Below are positions 45,252-56,302 of a stretch of 64,000 nucleotides of DNA, piece after piece; the first letter of the stretch is position 1, and each line of letters starts with the position of its first letter. The DNA is from an uncultured Planktomarina sp. (GTDB taxonomy: Bacteria; Pseudomonadota; Alphaproteobacteria; Rhodobacterales; Rhodobacteraceae). The stretch spans positions 1-64,000 of the forward strand of contig CALSQF010000010.1 of assembly GCA_943788425.1 (NCBI GenBank). The letters run 5' to 3'. The translations under genes and the position numbers were made by a program. Below the pieces are notes generated by a model, which was given only the letters and a program-made list of their open reading frames with translations, did not search any database and was not told the origin of the DNA.

Positions 45252-46661
45252 ATGACACAGGCTTATATCGGTGTGATTGGGGTTGGAACGATGGGCTCAG
45301 CACTGGCGCTGAACTTCGCCGAAAAGGGCCATGATGTCGTTCTTTGGAACCTTGAGCTGGAAGCGGTTGATCGGCTGATCGCTTCCGTTGGGGATTTGGC
45401 CACTCGGCTGCAGCGCTGCGAGACCCTGATCGATATGGTGGCGGCTTTGCCCGTGCCCCGTTCCATAGTCTTGATGATCCCGGCGGGCGCGCCAGTGGAT
45501 CAAACGATAGCGGCGCTGCGGCCTTTGCTATCCGTCGGCGATACCATCATTGATGGCGGCAATTCCGATTTTCGCGATACAATGACCCGAACGAAAAGCC
45601 TTGAAGCTGCGGGGCTGTCCTACTTGGGGATTGGCGTGTCTGGTGGCGCAGAGGGTGCGCGGCGGGGACCGTCCATGATGGTCGGAGGCACAGGCTCTAG
45701 CTATAACCGCGTCGCACCCATTTTGGAGGCGATTGCAGCCCGCTACGAAGGTGATCCCTGCGTGGCGCATTTGGGACCAGACGGGGCTGGGCATTTTGTA
45801 AAAACGGTCCACAATGGGATCGAATACGCCGATATGCAGATGATCGCCGAGGTCTACGGCATGATGCGCGATGGCGCGGGTCTGGCGGCCAGCGATATCG
45901 CGCCGGTCTTCCGCAGCTGGAACCGTGGACCACTGGCAAGCTATCTTATCGAAGTCACGGGAGAGGTCTTGGGGACCAAAGACCCGCAGACGGGTGAGGA
46001 TATTGTAGATCTTATCGTGGACCAAGCTGGGCAAAAAGGCACCGGCCGTTGGACTGTGATTGAAGCGGTGCGCATGGGCCAAGCGGTGAGCATCATTGAG
46101 GCAGCAGTTGGCGCCCGGGCCATGAGCGCGCAAAAATCCACCCGTCTACATGCCTCCAGAGCGCTTGTGCCGGCGGGCACGGATATGATGATGCCAGTCA
46201 CAGAGCATGATTTGCAATCTGCCTTAATCGTCGGGCGCATTTTGACCTATGCGCAGGGGTTCGAAATTTTGGCGGCCGGTTCAAAAGAATTCAATTGGTC
46301 GTTAGATTTTGCCCGTATTGCAGAGATTTGGCGTGCTGGCTGTATCATCCGTTCGGCCATGTTAGACGATATTGCCACAGCGTTTCGCAGCCCGCTTCCG
46401 GCCGGAAATTTGGCGCTGTCTGACCATTTCATCTCCCTGCTCACTGCTCATATCGCCGGGCTGCGCCAGGTGGTTTCTGCCGCAGCGCTCAAAGGGCTGC
46501 CGACGCCTGCACTGGCTGCGGCTTTGAGTTGGTTTGATATGATCCGCCAAGAACGCGGAACTTCGGATTTGATCCAAGCGCAACGCGATTACTTTGGGGC
46601 CCATTCCTTTGAACGTGTTGATGCGGAGGGATCGCATCATGGTCCGTGGCACGCGTGCTGA
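45252..46661 (+). CDS. gnd: 6-phosphogluconate dehydrogenase (decarboxylating)
   Basis: 469 residues. NADP fold IGVIGVGTMGSALALNFAEKG, substrate segment DGGNSDFRDT, IGVSGGAEGARRGPSMM and the catalytic lysine in GHFVKTVHNGIEYADMQ. Oxidises 6-phosphogluconate to ribulose 5-phosphate. ATG 45252 has GGAGG five bases upstream; an in-frame GTG at 45246 overlaps that site. Ends four bases from the convergent hrpB. Confidence 0.95.
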   Translation: MTQAYIGVIGVGTMGSALALNFAEKGHDVVLWNLELEAVDRLIASVGDLATRLQRCETLIDMVAALPVPRSIVLMIPAGAPVDQTIAALRPLLSVGDTIIDGGNSDFRDTMTRTKSLEAAGLSYLGIGVSGGAEGARRGPSMMVGGTGSSYNRVAPILEAIAARYEGDPCVAHLGPDGAGHFVKTVHNGIEYADMQMIAEVYGMMRDGAGLAASDIAPVFRSWNRGPLASYLIEVTGEVLGTKDPQTGEDIVDLIVDQAGQKGTGRWTVIEAVRMGQAVSIIEAAVGARAMSAQKSTRLHASRALVPAGTDMMMPVTEHDLQSALIVGRILTYAQGFEILAAGSKEFNWSLDFARIAEIWRAGCIIRSAMLDDIATAFRSPLPAGNLALSDHFISLLTAHIAGLRQVVSAAALKGLPTPALAAALSWFDMIRQERGTSDLIQAQRDYFGAHSFERVDAEGSHHGPWHAC

Positions 46662-46665
46662 CCGC

Positions 46666-49194
46666 TCAGCGCTTGCGGGGTTTGGCGCGTAGGGTTGGGT
46701 CCGCTTGGGTGGGATCCTCGGGCCAGGGGTGTTTGGGATATTGCGCCCGCATATCCTTGCGCACATCCCCATAGCTTCCGGTCCAAAAGCCGGGGATATC
46801 GTTGGTCACTTGGATGGGTCGATGTGCCGGAGACAGCAAGGTCACTTTTAGCGGGTGATCGCCGATCATAGGATGGCAGGTCTGCCCAAACATCTCTTGA
46901 ATACGCAGTTCAATGGCCGGGTGATCACCAGTGTAATCAATTGCGATTTTTCGGCCCAGCGGCGTGATGAAATGCGCTGGGGCAATTTTTTCAAGCTGGT
47001 GCAACCCATTCCAACCAATATAGGCTTCTAAAGCTGGCAGCGGGTCAAAACTTTTCCAATCCTGTTCTGTGGTCATCCCTGTAAGATAGGGCGCCAGCCA
47101 TCCTGGCGCGGCTTCGAGAAGGGCTGCATCTGCGCAATCGGGAAATTGTCCGGTTGGCGCCGCCGCGACGCGTGCTTGCAAAAGTCGCGCGGCTTTTGGC
47201 AGGCGCAAGCCCATGTGATGCACGCCCTCCACCATAGCTGCAGCCAGTGCATCGGTGGGTGCCTCGCGCCAAACCTCTTGCGTGAGCGACAGGGCGCCGA
47301 GCGTTTCACTGCGACTTGCAATGACCCGCCGGTGGCGTTTGGACCAGTGGCAGCGGGTCTCCCAAGTGATGCGCTCGGCAAAAACCTCTCGAAGCTCTGC
47401 TTCACTGAGCGCAAGGGCCCTGCGGATTTTAGGGTCTGGGCCCGTGCTGATATGCGGGTTTCCAAGATCTGCAATTACCAAATATTGCGCATTGGCCAAA
47501 GTATCATCGCTGGCTAAAACTGCGCCCTTGCCTCCCGCCATGATGTAGCGTGGCTGCGTGCCGGGCCTGCGCTGGGCGACACGTTCAGGATAGGCCAGTG
47601 CCAAGCATTGCGCGGGGCTTAAGGCAACTTCGCGTATGGCTTTCGGCGCGAGTCTGCTGAGGCGTTTGGCCTCCTGTTTGATTCGTTCAAGCGCGCTGTG
47701 ATCGCGAATTGTACCGGCCGGTGCCTTCTGGCCAGCCGGCCCACGCAGGGCAGTGAGGGCGGGTGCCAGATCGCAATTTTGGGTGGAGAGCATGTCTCGA
47801 TCAGACAAAAGTGCTGTCAGCGGCGCGGCGCGAGGCCCGGCTTGCAGCAGCATTTGCGCCAAACGTGGATGCAGTGGCAATTTGGCAAGCGCCGCCCCGT
47901 AGGGCGTCAGGCGACCCCCTGACAGCGCGCCGAGTTGAACAAGCAAGGAATTTGCCTGGGCCCAAGCGCCTGGTGAGGGCGGTGTGAGAAAGGCCAAATT
48001 CTCTGGCCCGGAGCCCCATTGCGCTAGCTCAAGTGCCAGCGGGGCCAGGTCGGAAATTTCAATTTCAGGGGGCGCGAAGGCGGGCATGGTTCCTTCTTCG
48101 GCACGCGCCCACATGCGATAGCAGCGACCGGCTGCCACCCGCCCTGCGCGCCCGGCGCGCTGGGTGGCTTCGGCCTTACTCACCCGTTCGGTCACCAGCT
48201 TTTGCAGTCCCTTTGCCGGATCATACCTGGCCCGGCGTGCACGGCCGCAATCCACCACAACGCGGATATCCTGGATGGTCAGAGAGGTCTCGGCAATGGC
48301 GGTTGCCAAAACGATCTTGCGCATATTTTTCTGGGCCTCAGGTTGGATGGCCAACTGTTGCTCGGCAAACGGTAGGTTTCCCAACAGAGGGCGCAGAACG
48401 CAATTTTTGGGCAGGTGATCTTGCAGAGCAGCTTTGGTGCGGCGAATTTCAGCCTCGCCGGGCAGGAAAACCAAAATTCCGCCCTCGGTATCGGTGACCG
48501 CCTGAATAATCAGGCTGCAAGCTTGTGCTTCAAACGTGAGGTCTTTGGGCGCTGGGCGCGGCAGATAGGTAAGCTCTATGGGGAAACTGCGCCCGGCGCT
48601 TGTGATAATTGGTGCATCGTTGAGCAGGGCGGCTACGGGCGTGGCGTCCAATGTGGCAGACATGACTACAAGCCAGAGGTCCTCTCGCAGGGTCTCGCGC
48701 AGCTCCCAAGTCAGGGCCAGACCAAGATCGGCGGCAAGGGAGCGTTCATGAAATTCATCAAAGATAATGGCGCTGACGCCGGGCAGCTCTGGATCCGCCT
48801 GGACCATGCGGGTGAGGATACCTTCGGTGAGCACTTCAATGCGGGTATTGGGGCCAACTTTGGACTGGCCGCGGATGCGATATCCCACCGTTTCACCCAA
48901 TTTTTCGTCCAGCGTCTCTGCCATGCGTTCTGCGGCGGCGCGCGCGGCCAGGCGCCGGGGTTCGAGCATCAGAATTTTTCCAGGGCAATGCCCTGACTGT
49001 AAGATGGCCAAGGGGGTGCGTGTGGTTTTGCCGGCCCCCGGCGGGGCTTGCACAACCACACGGCTAGACTGTGTTAAACACTCCAGCACTTGCGGCAGGA
49101 CCGCATCTATTGGCAGATCAAACTTCACCCCACCCTTATCGGCGAGAAAATCTTGCGCGTCCACGGCTGGTTTGCGACTGGAGGCTTTTGGCAT
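46666..49194 (-). CDS. hrpB: ATP-dependent RNA helicase HrpB
   Basis: 842 residues. DExH helicase: Walker A QAPPGAGKTTRTPLAIL, motif II DEFHER, motif III SATLD, motif VI ATQRAGRAGR, then HA2 and the HrpB-specific C-terminal region (WSKRHRRVIASRSETLGAL). RNA helicase of unclear physiological role. The gene is intact, in a normal size range. Confidence 0.93.
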   Translation of the reverse strand: MPKASSRKPAVDAQDFLADKGGVKFDLPIDAVLPQVLECLTQSSRVVVQAPPGAGKTTRTPLAILQSGHCPGKILMLEPRRLAARAAAERMAETLDEKLGETVGYRIRGQSKVGPNTRIEVLTEGILTRMVQADPELPGVSAIIFDEFHERSLAADLGLALTWELRETLREDLWLVVMSATLDATPVAALLNDAPIITSAGRSFPIELTYLPRPAPKDLTFEAQACSLIIQAVTDTEGGILVFLPGEAEIRRTKAALQDHLPKNCVLRPLLGNLPFAEQQLAIQPEAQKNMRKIVLATAIAETSLTIQDIRVVVDCGRARRARYDPAKGLQKLVTERVSKAEATQRAGRAGRVAAGRCYRMWARAEEGTMPAFAPPEIEISDLAPLALELAQWGSGPENLAFLTPPSPGAWAQANSLLVQLGALSGGRLTPYGAALAKLPLHPRLAQMLLQAGPRAAPLTALLSDRDMLSTQNCDLAPALTALRGPAGQKAPAGTIRDHSALERIKQEAKRLSRLAPKAIREVALSPAQCLALAYPERVAQRRPGTQPRYIMAGGKGAVLASDDTLANAQYLVIADLGNPHISTGPDPKIRRALALSEAELREVFAERITWETRCHWSKRHRRVIASRSETLGALSLTQEVWREAPTDALAAAMVEGVHHMGLRLPKAARLLQARVAAAPTGQFPDCADAALLEAAPGWLAPYLTGMTTEQDWKSFDPLPALEAYIGWNGLHQLEKIAPAHFITPLGRKIAIDYTGDHPAIELRIQEMFGQTCHPMIGDHPLKVTLLSPAHRPIQVTNDIPGFWTGSYGDVRKDMRAQYPKHPWPEDPTQADPTLRAKPRKR

Positions 49195-49320
49195 GTAAGA
49201 CCTTTTGGCGGGATAAATTGCCTCGCACCGCGCCTTTGCAATTGCGCAGCTGCGCGGTAGATGGTCAATTTAAATGGATATATCCGCAATTCGAGTGCCA
49301 GACACCGTCCTGGAGGGCTA

Positions 49321-50319
49321 ATGAGTAAAGCAGAATTTGCACCAGAGGCGACCGCCCGTTTGATAGAGCAGGGCAATCGGCGGGCTTTGGCGCGGGCCAT
49401 TACTTTGGTGGAGAGTGCCCATCCGGAGCATCGGCAGCAAGCCACGGCTTTGCTCGCAGCTCTGCGAAAGGATCGACAAGCCATTCGCATCGGATTGTCA
49501 GGAACGCCCGGTGTTGGCAAATCTACTTTTATTGAAATCTTTGGGCTGCACTTGGTGGAAAGCGGTCTCAAGGTTGCCGTTTTGGCGGTAGATCCCTCGT
49601 CTGCGCGATCGGGTGGATCTATTTTGGGCGATAAAACCCGAATGGATCAGCTCTCGCGCCATCCGGGCGCCTATATCCGCCCCTCACCCAGCCAGACCCA
49701 TTTGGGCGGTGTGGCCCGGCGCACCCGAGAGGCCACCGCGCTATGCGAAGCCGCCGGGTTTGATGTGGTTCTGATCGAAACCGTAGGCGTGGGGCAGTCA
49801 GAGACGATGGTGGCTGAAATGGCGGATTTATTCGTGCTGCTGCTCGCACCGGCCGGGGGGGATGAGCTACAGGGGGTGAAGCGCGGCATTATGGAGATGG
49901 CCGATTTGATTTTGATCAATAAGGCCGACGGCGACCTCAAATCTGCCGCCATCCGCACCTGCGCCGATTATGCCGGTGCTCTGAGGTTGCTGCGGAAGCG
50001 GTCGCAAGATCCTGAAGGCTTCCCCAAGGCGCTGACTGTATCTGCTTTGGAAGGCGGGGGATTGCGACAAAGTTGGGAAGAGATGCTGGCCTTGGTGGCT
50101 TGGCGCCGCGAACAGGGTGTTTGGGCCCGCACCAGAGCGTCCCAAAATGCCTATTGGTTCAATGCGGAATTGCGCCACGCGTTGCTCACGCGGCTTGAAC
50201 ATGATCCAGAGGCTGCGGCGGCCTCACGGCAATTGCAAAAGGCTCTTCAAGCCGGGGAGATTGCACCCTCCGTTGCGGCCGAGCGCGTTGTGGATATCTT
50301 CTTGCGGACCAAGATATAG
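49321..50319 (+). CDS. meaB: Methylmalonyl-CoA mutase-associated GTPase MeaB
   Basis: 332 residues of the ArgK/MeaB G3E family. P-loop IGLSGTPGVGKSTFIE, LAVDPSSARSGGSILGDKTRM, ETVGVGQSE and NKADGD are seen. Protects and reloads methylmalonyl-CoA mutase with adenosylcobalamin. Start at 49321 with GGAGG; the frame opens earlier at 49261 without support. Complements mce and prpE in this window; the mutase gene itself is not here. Confidence 0.94.
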   Translation: MSKAEFAPEATARLIEQGNRRALARAITLVESAHPEHRQQATALLAALRKDRQAIRIGLSGTPGVGKSTFIEIFGLHLVESGLKVAVLAVDPSSARSGGSILGDKTRMDQLSRHPGAYIRPSPSQTHLGGVARRTREATALCEAAGFDVVLIETVGVGQSETMVAEMADLFVLLLAPAGGDELQGVKRGIMEMADLILINKADGDLKSAAIRTCADYAGALRLLRKRSQDPEGFPKALTVSALEGGGLRQSWEEMLALVAWRREQGVWARTRASQNAYWFNAELRHALLTRLEHDPEAAAASRQLQKALQAGEIAPSVAAERVVDIFLRTKI

Positions 50320-50535
50320 AAGGGCTATCGATTCGGGTCTGCGCCTCAGTTTTGCAAATGTTTGAGGTAATATTTCTGACATTAATCGTGAAAAGCCTAA
50401 AAACCGATGTTAAAGCGCAGCCGAAGACAGCAAGAAGGCTTGACCTTGCATTAGGATACTCCTAAACCCCGGCAACGAGTTTTCACCCGAAGCCATTTGG
50501 TGCGGGTTTTCAATATCTGAATAAGGACGCATTAG

Positions 50536-50823
50536 ATGGCACGCCGCTGCGAACTGACGGGCAAAGGCCCAATGAGTGGAAACAATGTAAGCCACGCCAA
50601 AAACCGCACACGTCGTCGGTTTTTGCCAAACTTGAATGAGCTGACTTTGCATTCCGATGCTTTGGGTCGTGCGTTCAAGCTGCGCATCTCTTCAGCTGCC
50701 CTGCGCACCGTGGATCATCGCGGCGGCTTGGATGCTTTTCTTGCCAAGGCAAATGATGCAGAATTGTCTGACACAGCCTTGAAAATCAAAAAAGACATCG
50801 CGAAGGTACAGGCGACCGCCTAA
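50536..50823 (+). CDS. rpmB: 50S ribosomal protein L28
   Basis: 95 residues with the full L28 N-terminus [20 protein letters not shown] and [17 protein letters not shown] precedes the ATG. Monocistronic: a 216-bp leader upstream (no gene seen; a possible -35 TTGACC at about 50440) and a terminator downstream. Confidence 0.97.
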   Translation: MARRCELTGKGPMSGNNVSHAKNRTRRRFLPNLNELTLHSDALGRAFKLRISSAALRTVDHRGGLDAFLAKANDAELSDTALKIKKDIAKVQATA

Positions 50824-50849
50824 AGCCTAATGCTGATGTGACCCGAAGA

Positions 50850-50872
50850 GCTCCTCTTTCGAGGGGCTTTTT
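50850..50872 (+). terminator. Terminator of rpmB
   Basis: GCTCCTC-tttc-GAGGGGC followed by TTTTT, 27 bases after the rpmB stop; 7-bp stem with one G-U pair. Confidence 0.85.
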
Positions 50873-51010
50873 GTATTTTGGAGACCGCATTACAGGGGCA
50901 ACCGGGCTGACCACTCGAAAAGGTGTAGCTTCGAGTGGAATTTGATACAGCTAATTGATTTTAGGTTAAACCTTTATAGGTTAAGCGCATTAAGAACGCT
51001 GGTTTTTAGC

Positions 51011-51535
51011 ATGAACCTATTTTTGACATTTCCAACCTGTTATTGGCTTATGCTCCTGCATTGGCAGTGTCTGGTTCGCCATGGGGGCCTTGGACTATGT
51101 GATGATATCCTAAAAATTCCGGCTTATATGCAAGCGATGCCTGAGGATTTACAGTTTTGGCTTGACCCGCGTCCCGTGTGGTTCACGAGTGTTTGGGCGA
51201 TAAGCGTTTGGTCTGCGCTTCTTGGATCTTTTTTATTGCTGCTGAGGCATAGGCAGGCGTTAGGCCTCTTTGTTCTGGCGCTGGTGAGCTTTCTCATTGT
51301 GGTGCTTTGGGCCTATTTGTCTGAAGCGGCCAATATGGCGCATATGCAGTCTGCAATAATTCATATTTTCAATGGTTTAAATTGTGTTTTCACTCATATT
51401 TTTTATAGCCTTCTGCCGGCGATACATTCAAACTGGTGTTTTGCGCTAGGCGGTACGGAGCAATCGGGCGCCATTGGTCTGACAGATGCGGCATATTCCG
51501 CGTGGACGGGGGGCGACTCTCCTTTGTGCAGATGA
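51011..51535 (+). CDS. Hypothetical small membrane protein
   Basis: 174 residues from ATG 51011 (a TTG at 50942 would add 23). Three to four hydrophobic segments. The part IPAYMQAMPEDLQFWLDPRPVWFTSVWAISVW with a following LLGSFLLLLRHRQALGLFV resembles small four-helix proteins sometimes labelled sugar transporters in this order. The C-terminal about 50 residues look different and may not be native. Function unknown. Confidence 0.55.
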   Translation: MNLFLTFPTCYWLMLLHWQCLVRHGGLGLCDDILKIPAYMQAMPEDLQFWLDPRPVWFTSVWAISVWSALLGSFLLLLRHRQALGLFVLALVSFLIVVLWAYLSEAANMAHMQSAIIHIFNGLNCVFTHIFYSLLPAIHSNWCFALGGTEQSGAIGLTDAAYSAWTGGDSPLCR

Positions 51536-51580
51536 TGATCCCCCATTGACCAAACCCCTACTCTATTCCATATCCCACCT

Positions 51581-53377
51581 ATGACAGCTCTATCTCATAT
51601 CAGAAACTTCTCCATCGTGGCGCATATTGACCATGGAAAGTCCACTTTGGCTGACCGGCTGATCCAGGAGACTGGAACAGTTAAGGACCGGGATATGCAG
51701 GCGCAGATGCTGGACAGTATGGATATCGAGCGTGAGCGCGGGATCACTATCAAGGCCAATACAGTGCGGATCGATTATACGGCCCTCAACGGCGAGAGCT
51801 ATGTGCTCAATCTGATCGATACGCCGGGCCACGTGGATTTTGCCTATGAGGTCTCCCGCTCCATGCGCGCGGTGGAAGGTTCGCTTTTGGTGGTGGATAG
51901 CTCGCAAGGGGTTGAGGCCCAAACGCTTGCTAATGTGTATCATGCGCTTGATGCCGATCATGAGATTGTACCGATTCTCAATAAAATCGATTTGCCAGCG
52001 TCGGATTGTATTCGCGTGGCGGAACAGATTGAAGATGTTATTGGCATCGATGCCACGGACGCCATACAGGTCTCTGCCAAGACTGGCCAAGGGATTGTCG
52101 AAACACTTGAAGCGATCGTACATAGGCTGCCTGCTCCGAATGGCGACATCAACGCTCCGTTGAAAGCAATGTTGGTGGACAGCTGGTATGACTCCTATTT
52201 AGGAGTGATCGTCCTGGTGCGGATCATTGATGGAAAGCTGAAAAAGGGTGAACGGGTTAAGTTCATGTCCAACGGCAGCACCCACCACGTTGACCGTATC
52301 GGTGTGTTCCGGCCGCAGATGGAAATGATTGACGAATTGGGGCCAGGTGAGATCGGGTTTTTGACGGCCTCGATAAAACAGGTGCGTGATACCCGCGTTG
52401 GTGACACCATTTGCCATGACAAGCAAACTGTTGAAGCATTGCCAGGTTTCAAACCATCACAGCCGGTGGTGTTTTGTGGCCTTTTCCCTGTGGATGCGGC
52501 GCAGTTTGAAGACTTGCGAGACAGTATTGATAAATTGGCTCTTAATGACGCCAGTTTCAGTTTCGAGATGGAAACCTCGGCGGCGCTTGGCTTTGGGTTC
52601 CGGTGTGGCTTTTTGGGGTTGCTGCATCTTGAGGTGATCCGCGACCGTATTGAGCGCGAATATTCGATTGACCTGATCACCACAGCACCCTCTGTGATTT
52701 ATGACATCCACATGCGTGATGGGCGGGTCGAGCAGCTGCACAACCCGGCAGATATGCCCGACCTCACATTGGTGGATCATCTTGAAGAGCCACGGATCAA
52801 AGCAACTATTTTGGTGCCTGACGACTATCTCGGCGATGTTTTGAAACTCTGCCAAGATCGCCGCGGTGTGCAACTGGATCTCACCTATGCGGGCGCGCGT
52901 GCCATGGTGGTTTATGATTTGCCGCTCAATGAGGTCGTGTTTGATTTCTATGATCGCTTGAAATCTGTGACCAAAGGCTATGCCTCTTTTGATTATCAAA
53001 TGATCGGCTATCAGCAAGATAATTTGGTGAAGATGAGCATTCTGGTTAACGACGAGCCAGTGGATGCGCTGAGTACTATGGTGCATCGAGATCGTGCGGA
53101 CATGCGTGGCCGCGCGATGGTTGAAAAGCTAAAAGATTTGATTCCCCGCCATATGTTCAAGATCCCAATCCAAGCGGCCATTGGTGGCAAGGTGATCGCG
53201 CGTGAAACGCTGAGCGCGATGCGCAAGGACGTGACGGCAAAATGCTATGGTGGTGATGCGTCACGGAAGAAGAAACTTCTGGAAAAGCAAAAGGCTGGCA
53301 AAAAGAAGATGCGCCAGTTTGGCAAAGTCGACATCCCACAAGAAGCGTTTATTTCAGCCTTGAAGATGGATGGCTAG
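51581..53377 (+). CDS. lepA: Elongation factor 4 (LepA)
   Basis: 598 residues, the family's length. G1 [16 protein letters not shown]2 around [10 protein letters not shown]3 [12 protein letters not shown]4 NKIDLP, and a C-terminal domain ending [18 protein letters not shown]. Ribosome-associated GTPase promoting back-translocation or biogenesis. No Shine-Dalgarno is evident. Its last 29 bases overlap the convergent hydrolase gene. Confidence 0.97.
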   Translation: MTALSHIRNFSIVAHIDHGKSTLADRLIQETGTVKDRDMQAQMLDSMDIERERGITIKANTVRIDYTALNGESYVLNLIDTPGHVDFAYEVSRSMRAVEGSLLVVDSSQGVEAQTLANVYHALDADHEIVPILNKIDLPASDCIRVAEQIEDVIGIDATDAIQVSAKTGQGIVETLEAIVHRLPAPNGDINAPLKAMLVDSWYDSYLGVIVLVRIIDGKLKKGERVKFMSNGSTHHVDRIGVFRPQMEMIDELGPGEIGFLTASIKQVRDTRVGDTICHDKQTVEALPGFKPSQPVVFCGLFPVDAAQFEDLRDSIDKLALNDASFSFEMETSAALGFGFRCGFLGLLHLEVIRDRIEREYSIDLITTAPSVIYDIHMRDGRVEQLHNPADMPDLTLVDHLEEPRIKATILVPDDYLGDVLKLCQDRRGVQLDLTYAGARAMVVYDLPLNEVVFDFYDRLKSVTKGYASFDYQMIGYQQDNLVKMSILVNDEPVDALSTMVHRDRADMRGRAMVEKLKDLIPRHMFKIPIQAAIGGKVIARETLSAMRKDVTAKCYGGDASRKKKLLEKQKAGKKKMRQFGKVDIPQEAFISALKMDG

Positions 53378-54155
53378 GCGTCGTAGGCGACTTGGCTTCT
53401 AAAAATACGCGAACTGCGGCTTCAAATTCACGCGGCTTTTCTGCGTGTAGCCAATGACCTGCTTGTGGAATTTTCGCAAAACGGGCTTTTGGGAAGAGGG
53501 CTTTGATGAGCGGGCGATGCTCTGGGAGCAGATAGTCTGACTGAGCACCTGTAAGGAACAAAGTCGGGGCGTTGAAACGGCCTGAGAGTTCTGGAAACCC
53601 AATGATTTGATCCATAGAGGCACTGAGAATCGGCAGGTTGAGCCGCCAACGGCGCTCGCTGATATTCAAGCTTTGCAACATGAAATTGCGTAGGGCCGGA
53701 TCTTCAATATGGCCGCTCAAGGCTTGATCGGCCTCTGCGCGGCTGGAGATGTCATCGAGAGGCACAGACTGCATGGCGTCGATGACGGGCTGTTGGCTAT
53801 GGCTATAACCCACGGGGGCAATATCGGCGATGATGAGCCGGCGGATCGGCGCACCAGAAAGGGCCGCGACCATGGCCGCCTTGCCCCCCATGGAATGACC
53901 CAAGAGATCGACCGGTTGACCCAGCTGTGTGGCCACCTCGGCGATATCTGCCGCCAAAGCGTGATAGCTGTGATCCGCATGCCAAGGGCTCGCTCCATGG
54001 TTGCGCATGTCCAAAGCAATGACCCGGCGATGATTGGCCAATCGTTTGGCAATCACGCCCCAATTGCGCCCAGAGCCAAAAAGCCCATGTGCGATGAGCA
54101 AAGGCGTGCTGGCTTCGGGGTCACTTTCAGGGCCATGGGAGATCATATGTAGCAT
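53349..54155 (-). CDS. Alpha/beta hydrolase (YbfF-like esterase)
   Basis: 268 residues. [34 protein letters not shown], nucleophile elbow [12 protein letters not shown], acid residue in [10 protein letters not shown] and histidine in [12 protein letters not shown] form a complete catalytic triad, close to the YbfF esterase type. Substrate unknown. Tail-to-tail overlap with lepA. Confidence 0.87.
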   Translation of the reverse strand: MLHMISHGPESDPEASTPLLIAHGLFGSGRNWGVIAKRLANHRRVIALDMRNHGASPWHADHSYHALAADIAEVATQLGQPVDLLGHSMGGKAAMVAALSGAPIRRLIIADIAPVGYSHSQQPVIDAMQSVPLDDISSRAEADQALSGHIEDPALRNFMLQSLNISERRWRLNLPILSASMDQIIGFPELSGRFNAPTLFLTGAQSDYLLPEHRPLIKALFPKARFAKIPQAGHWLHAEKPREFEAAVRVFLEAKSPTTPSHPSSRLK

Positions 54156-54228
54156 ATTGGCAATCTAATCTGGGTTTGCACTCTGCACCAGCCCCGCTAG
54201 GGTGGTTGTGCTGTAATGAGGATAAACC

Positions 54229-54792
54229 ATGTCAAGAACCATACCGACCCAAGGGCTGCATCATATCACTTTGACCGGCGCAGGGCGGCAGATCACCTTG
54301 GACTTTTGGGAGGGGGTCTTGGGCATGCCCTTCATCTTTGAGCAGCCCAACCTCGACAACCCCGATGAGAGTCATTTGTATTTTGATCCTGGGGACGATC
54401 GTTTGATCACAGTATTTTGCGATGAAACTCGTGCACCTGTGCCGGGCAAAACCCCGAGTGTGCCAGGTGCCGTGCATCACATTGCATTTTCGGTCAGCCA
54501 AGCGGTATCAATACATTTGCCGCAAAAATTGGACGCGCTTGGCATAGCACATTCGGGTTTGAAAGACCGGGGGTTTATGAGCTCAATCTATTTTCGTGAG
54601 CCTTTGGGGCTGTTGATTGAATTGGCGTCTTATAAGTTCACGCCGCCGCAGGGGGTCTCGCATGCAAGGGTGCTATTTGAGGCGCATAGGATTCGGGTGG
54701 CGGCAGGGGATGCTGCGATTGCAGATCGGCATGTGGCTGAAGCCTTAGGGGTATTGGTGCACGGCCAGGTTCCAAGCCTGTCCGATGTATAA
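54229..54792 (+). CDS. VOC/glyoxalase-family protein
   Basis: 187 residues. LHHITLTGAGRQITLDFWEGVLGMPF, ESHLYFDPG, and VHHIAFSVSQ followed by GLKDRGFMSSIYFREPLGLLIELAS show two VOC modules with His/His/Glu metal ligands, resembling ring-cleaving dioxygenase-like glyoxalases (MhqO type). Substrate unknown. A very long hairpin follows the stop. Confidence 0.83.
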   Translation: MSRTIPTQGLHHITLTGAGRQITLDFWEGVLGMPFIFEQPNLDNPDESHLYFDPGDDRLITVFCDETRAPVPGKTPSVPGAVHHIAFSVSQAVSIHLPQKLDALGIAHSGLKDRGFMSSIYFREPLGLLIELASYKFTPPQGVSHARVLFEAHRIRVAAGDAAIADRHVAEALGVLVHGQVPSLSDV

Positions 54793-54857
54793 GACGGCGG
54801 GCGGCGCTATTTGATGGCGGGCAAGGCCCGCCATCAAATAGCGCCCCACCCGCCGTC
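54793..54857. terminator. Long near-perfect hairpin between convergent genes
   Basis: A perfect 20-bp arm (54803-54822 against 54826-54845) with an AAG loop is extended by a 9-bp outer stem (GACGGCGGG / CCCGCCGTC) across a small internal loop. It is located between the VOC gene and glyA and starts right after the VOC stop. No T run, so termination may be bidirectional or the element may be a repeat family. Confidence 0.6.
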
Positions 54858-54864
54858 CCGTGGT

Positions 54865-56145
54865 TCAGTAAATCGGGAAACCTGCGCAGAGCTTTGCGAC
54901 TTCGGATCGCACTTTGGCTTCAACGGCCGCATTCCCCTCTTCGCCGTTGGCGGCCAATCCATCAACCACTTCGATAATCCAATCCGCAATTTGACGGAAT
55001 TCCGCTTCACCAAAGCCGCGGGTTGTGCCCGCCGGGCTGCCCAGACGGATACCGCTGGTAACGGCTGGTTTCTCTGGGTCGAAAGGCACGCCGTTCTTGT
55101 TGCAGGTAATATTGGCGCGACCGAGGGCTTTTTCGGTGGCATTGCCCTTCACACCTTTGAGGCGCAGGTCAACTAGCAAAACATGCGTGTCGGTTCCATG
55201 GGTTACCGTATCCAGACCGCCTTTGATCAGCTGATCGGATAGGGCTTGCGCATTCGCAATGACGTTTTGGATATAGGTCTTGAACTCAGGTTTCAGAGCT
55301 TCGCCAAATGCAACGGCTTTAGCGGCAATAACATGCATCAAAGGGCCCCCTTGAATACCGGGGAAGATTGCCGAATTAAATTTCTTGGCGAGAGCGGCAT
55401 CATTGGTCACGATCATACCGCCGCGAGGACCGCGAAGGGTCTTATGCGTGGTGGTTGTGGCGACGTGTGCATGTGGGAAGGGGCTTGGGTGTTCACCCGC
55501 TGCGACTAGTCCCGCGAAATGTGCCATGTCGACATGTAGATAAGCGCCCACGCTGTCAGCGATCTCACGCATGCGCTTGAAATCAATTTGCCGAGGGATG
55601 GCCGATCCACCCGCCACAATGAGCTTGGGCTTGTGCTGAGTGGCCAGTTCTTGAACTTGATCATAGTCCAGCAGGTTGTCTTGTTTGCGCACGCCATATT
55701 GCACGGCATTGAACCATTTGCCCGATTGGTTTGGTGCGGCCCCATGGGTTAAATGGCCCCCAGCATCCAAAGACATGCCAAGGATCGTATCGCCCGGCTG
55801 CAAGAGTGCTTGGAAGACACCTTGGTTGGCTTGGCTGCCCGAATTGGGTTGGACATTTGCAAATTCGCATGCAAACAGCTGGCAGGCGCGCTCAATAGCC
55901 AAGGTCTCGGCAATGTCTACGTATTCACATCCGCCGTAGTAGCGCCGTCCCACATAGCCTTCAGCATATTTGTTGGTCATGACAGAGCCTTGTGCCTGCA
56001 TCACTGCCCGTGAGACAATATTTTCGGATGCGATCAATTCAATTTCATCGCGCTGACGGGTCAGCTCTTTATCAATGGCCTGCGCCAGGGCTGGATCGGT
56101 GTCGGCCAGTTCTGCATTGAAAAATTGGGAGAGGCTGGATGTCAT
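54865..56145 (-). CDS. glyA: Serine hydroxymethyltransferase
   Basis: 426 residues. The PLP-lysine motif [32 protein letters not shown] and [15 protein letters not shown] are intact. Interconverts serine and glycine with tetrahydrofolate. AAGGAG seven bases before the ATG. Confidence 0.98.
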   Translation of the reverse strand: MTSSLSQFFNAELADTDPALAQAIDKELTRQRDEIELIASENIVSRAVMQAQGSVMTNKYAEGYVGRRYYGGCEYVDIAETLAIERACQLFACEFANVQPNSGSQANQGVFQALLQPGDTILGMSLDAGGHLTHGAAPNQSGKWFNAVQYGVRKQDNLLDYDQVQELATQHKPKLIVAGGSAIPRQIDFKRMREIADSVGAYLHVDMAHFAGLVAAGEHPSPFPHAHVATTTTHKTLRGPRGGMIVTNDAALAKKFNSAIFPGIQGGPLMHVIAAKAVAFGEALKPEFKTYIQNVIANAQALSDQLIKGGLDTVTHGTDTHVLLVDLRLKGVKGNATEKALGRANITCNKNGVPFDPEKPAVTSGIRLGSPAGTTRGFGEAEFRQIADWIIEVVDGLAANGEEGNAAVEAKVRSEVAKLCAGFPIY

Positions 56146-56302
56146 GGTTTTGCTCCTTAGACGGTTTGTGCCTTATTGCGTGTTTCCTATAGGAAATGTC
56201 AAAGGTTCCTGCCGCGACCTTTTGACCGAATTCCCGATATTTTAGCCATGGCTTGCGTTTTTAGCCTGCCCCAGCATAGGGTGCGGAAACGGAGTTTCCG
56301 AA

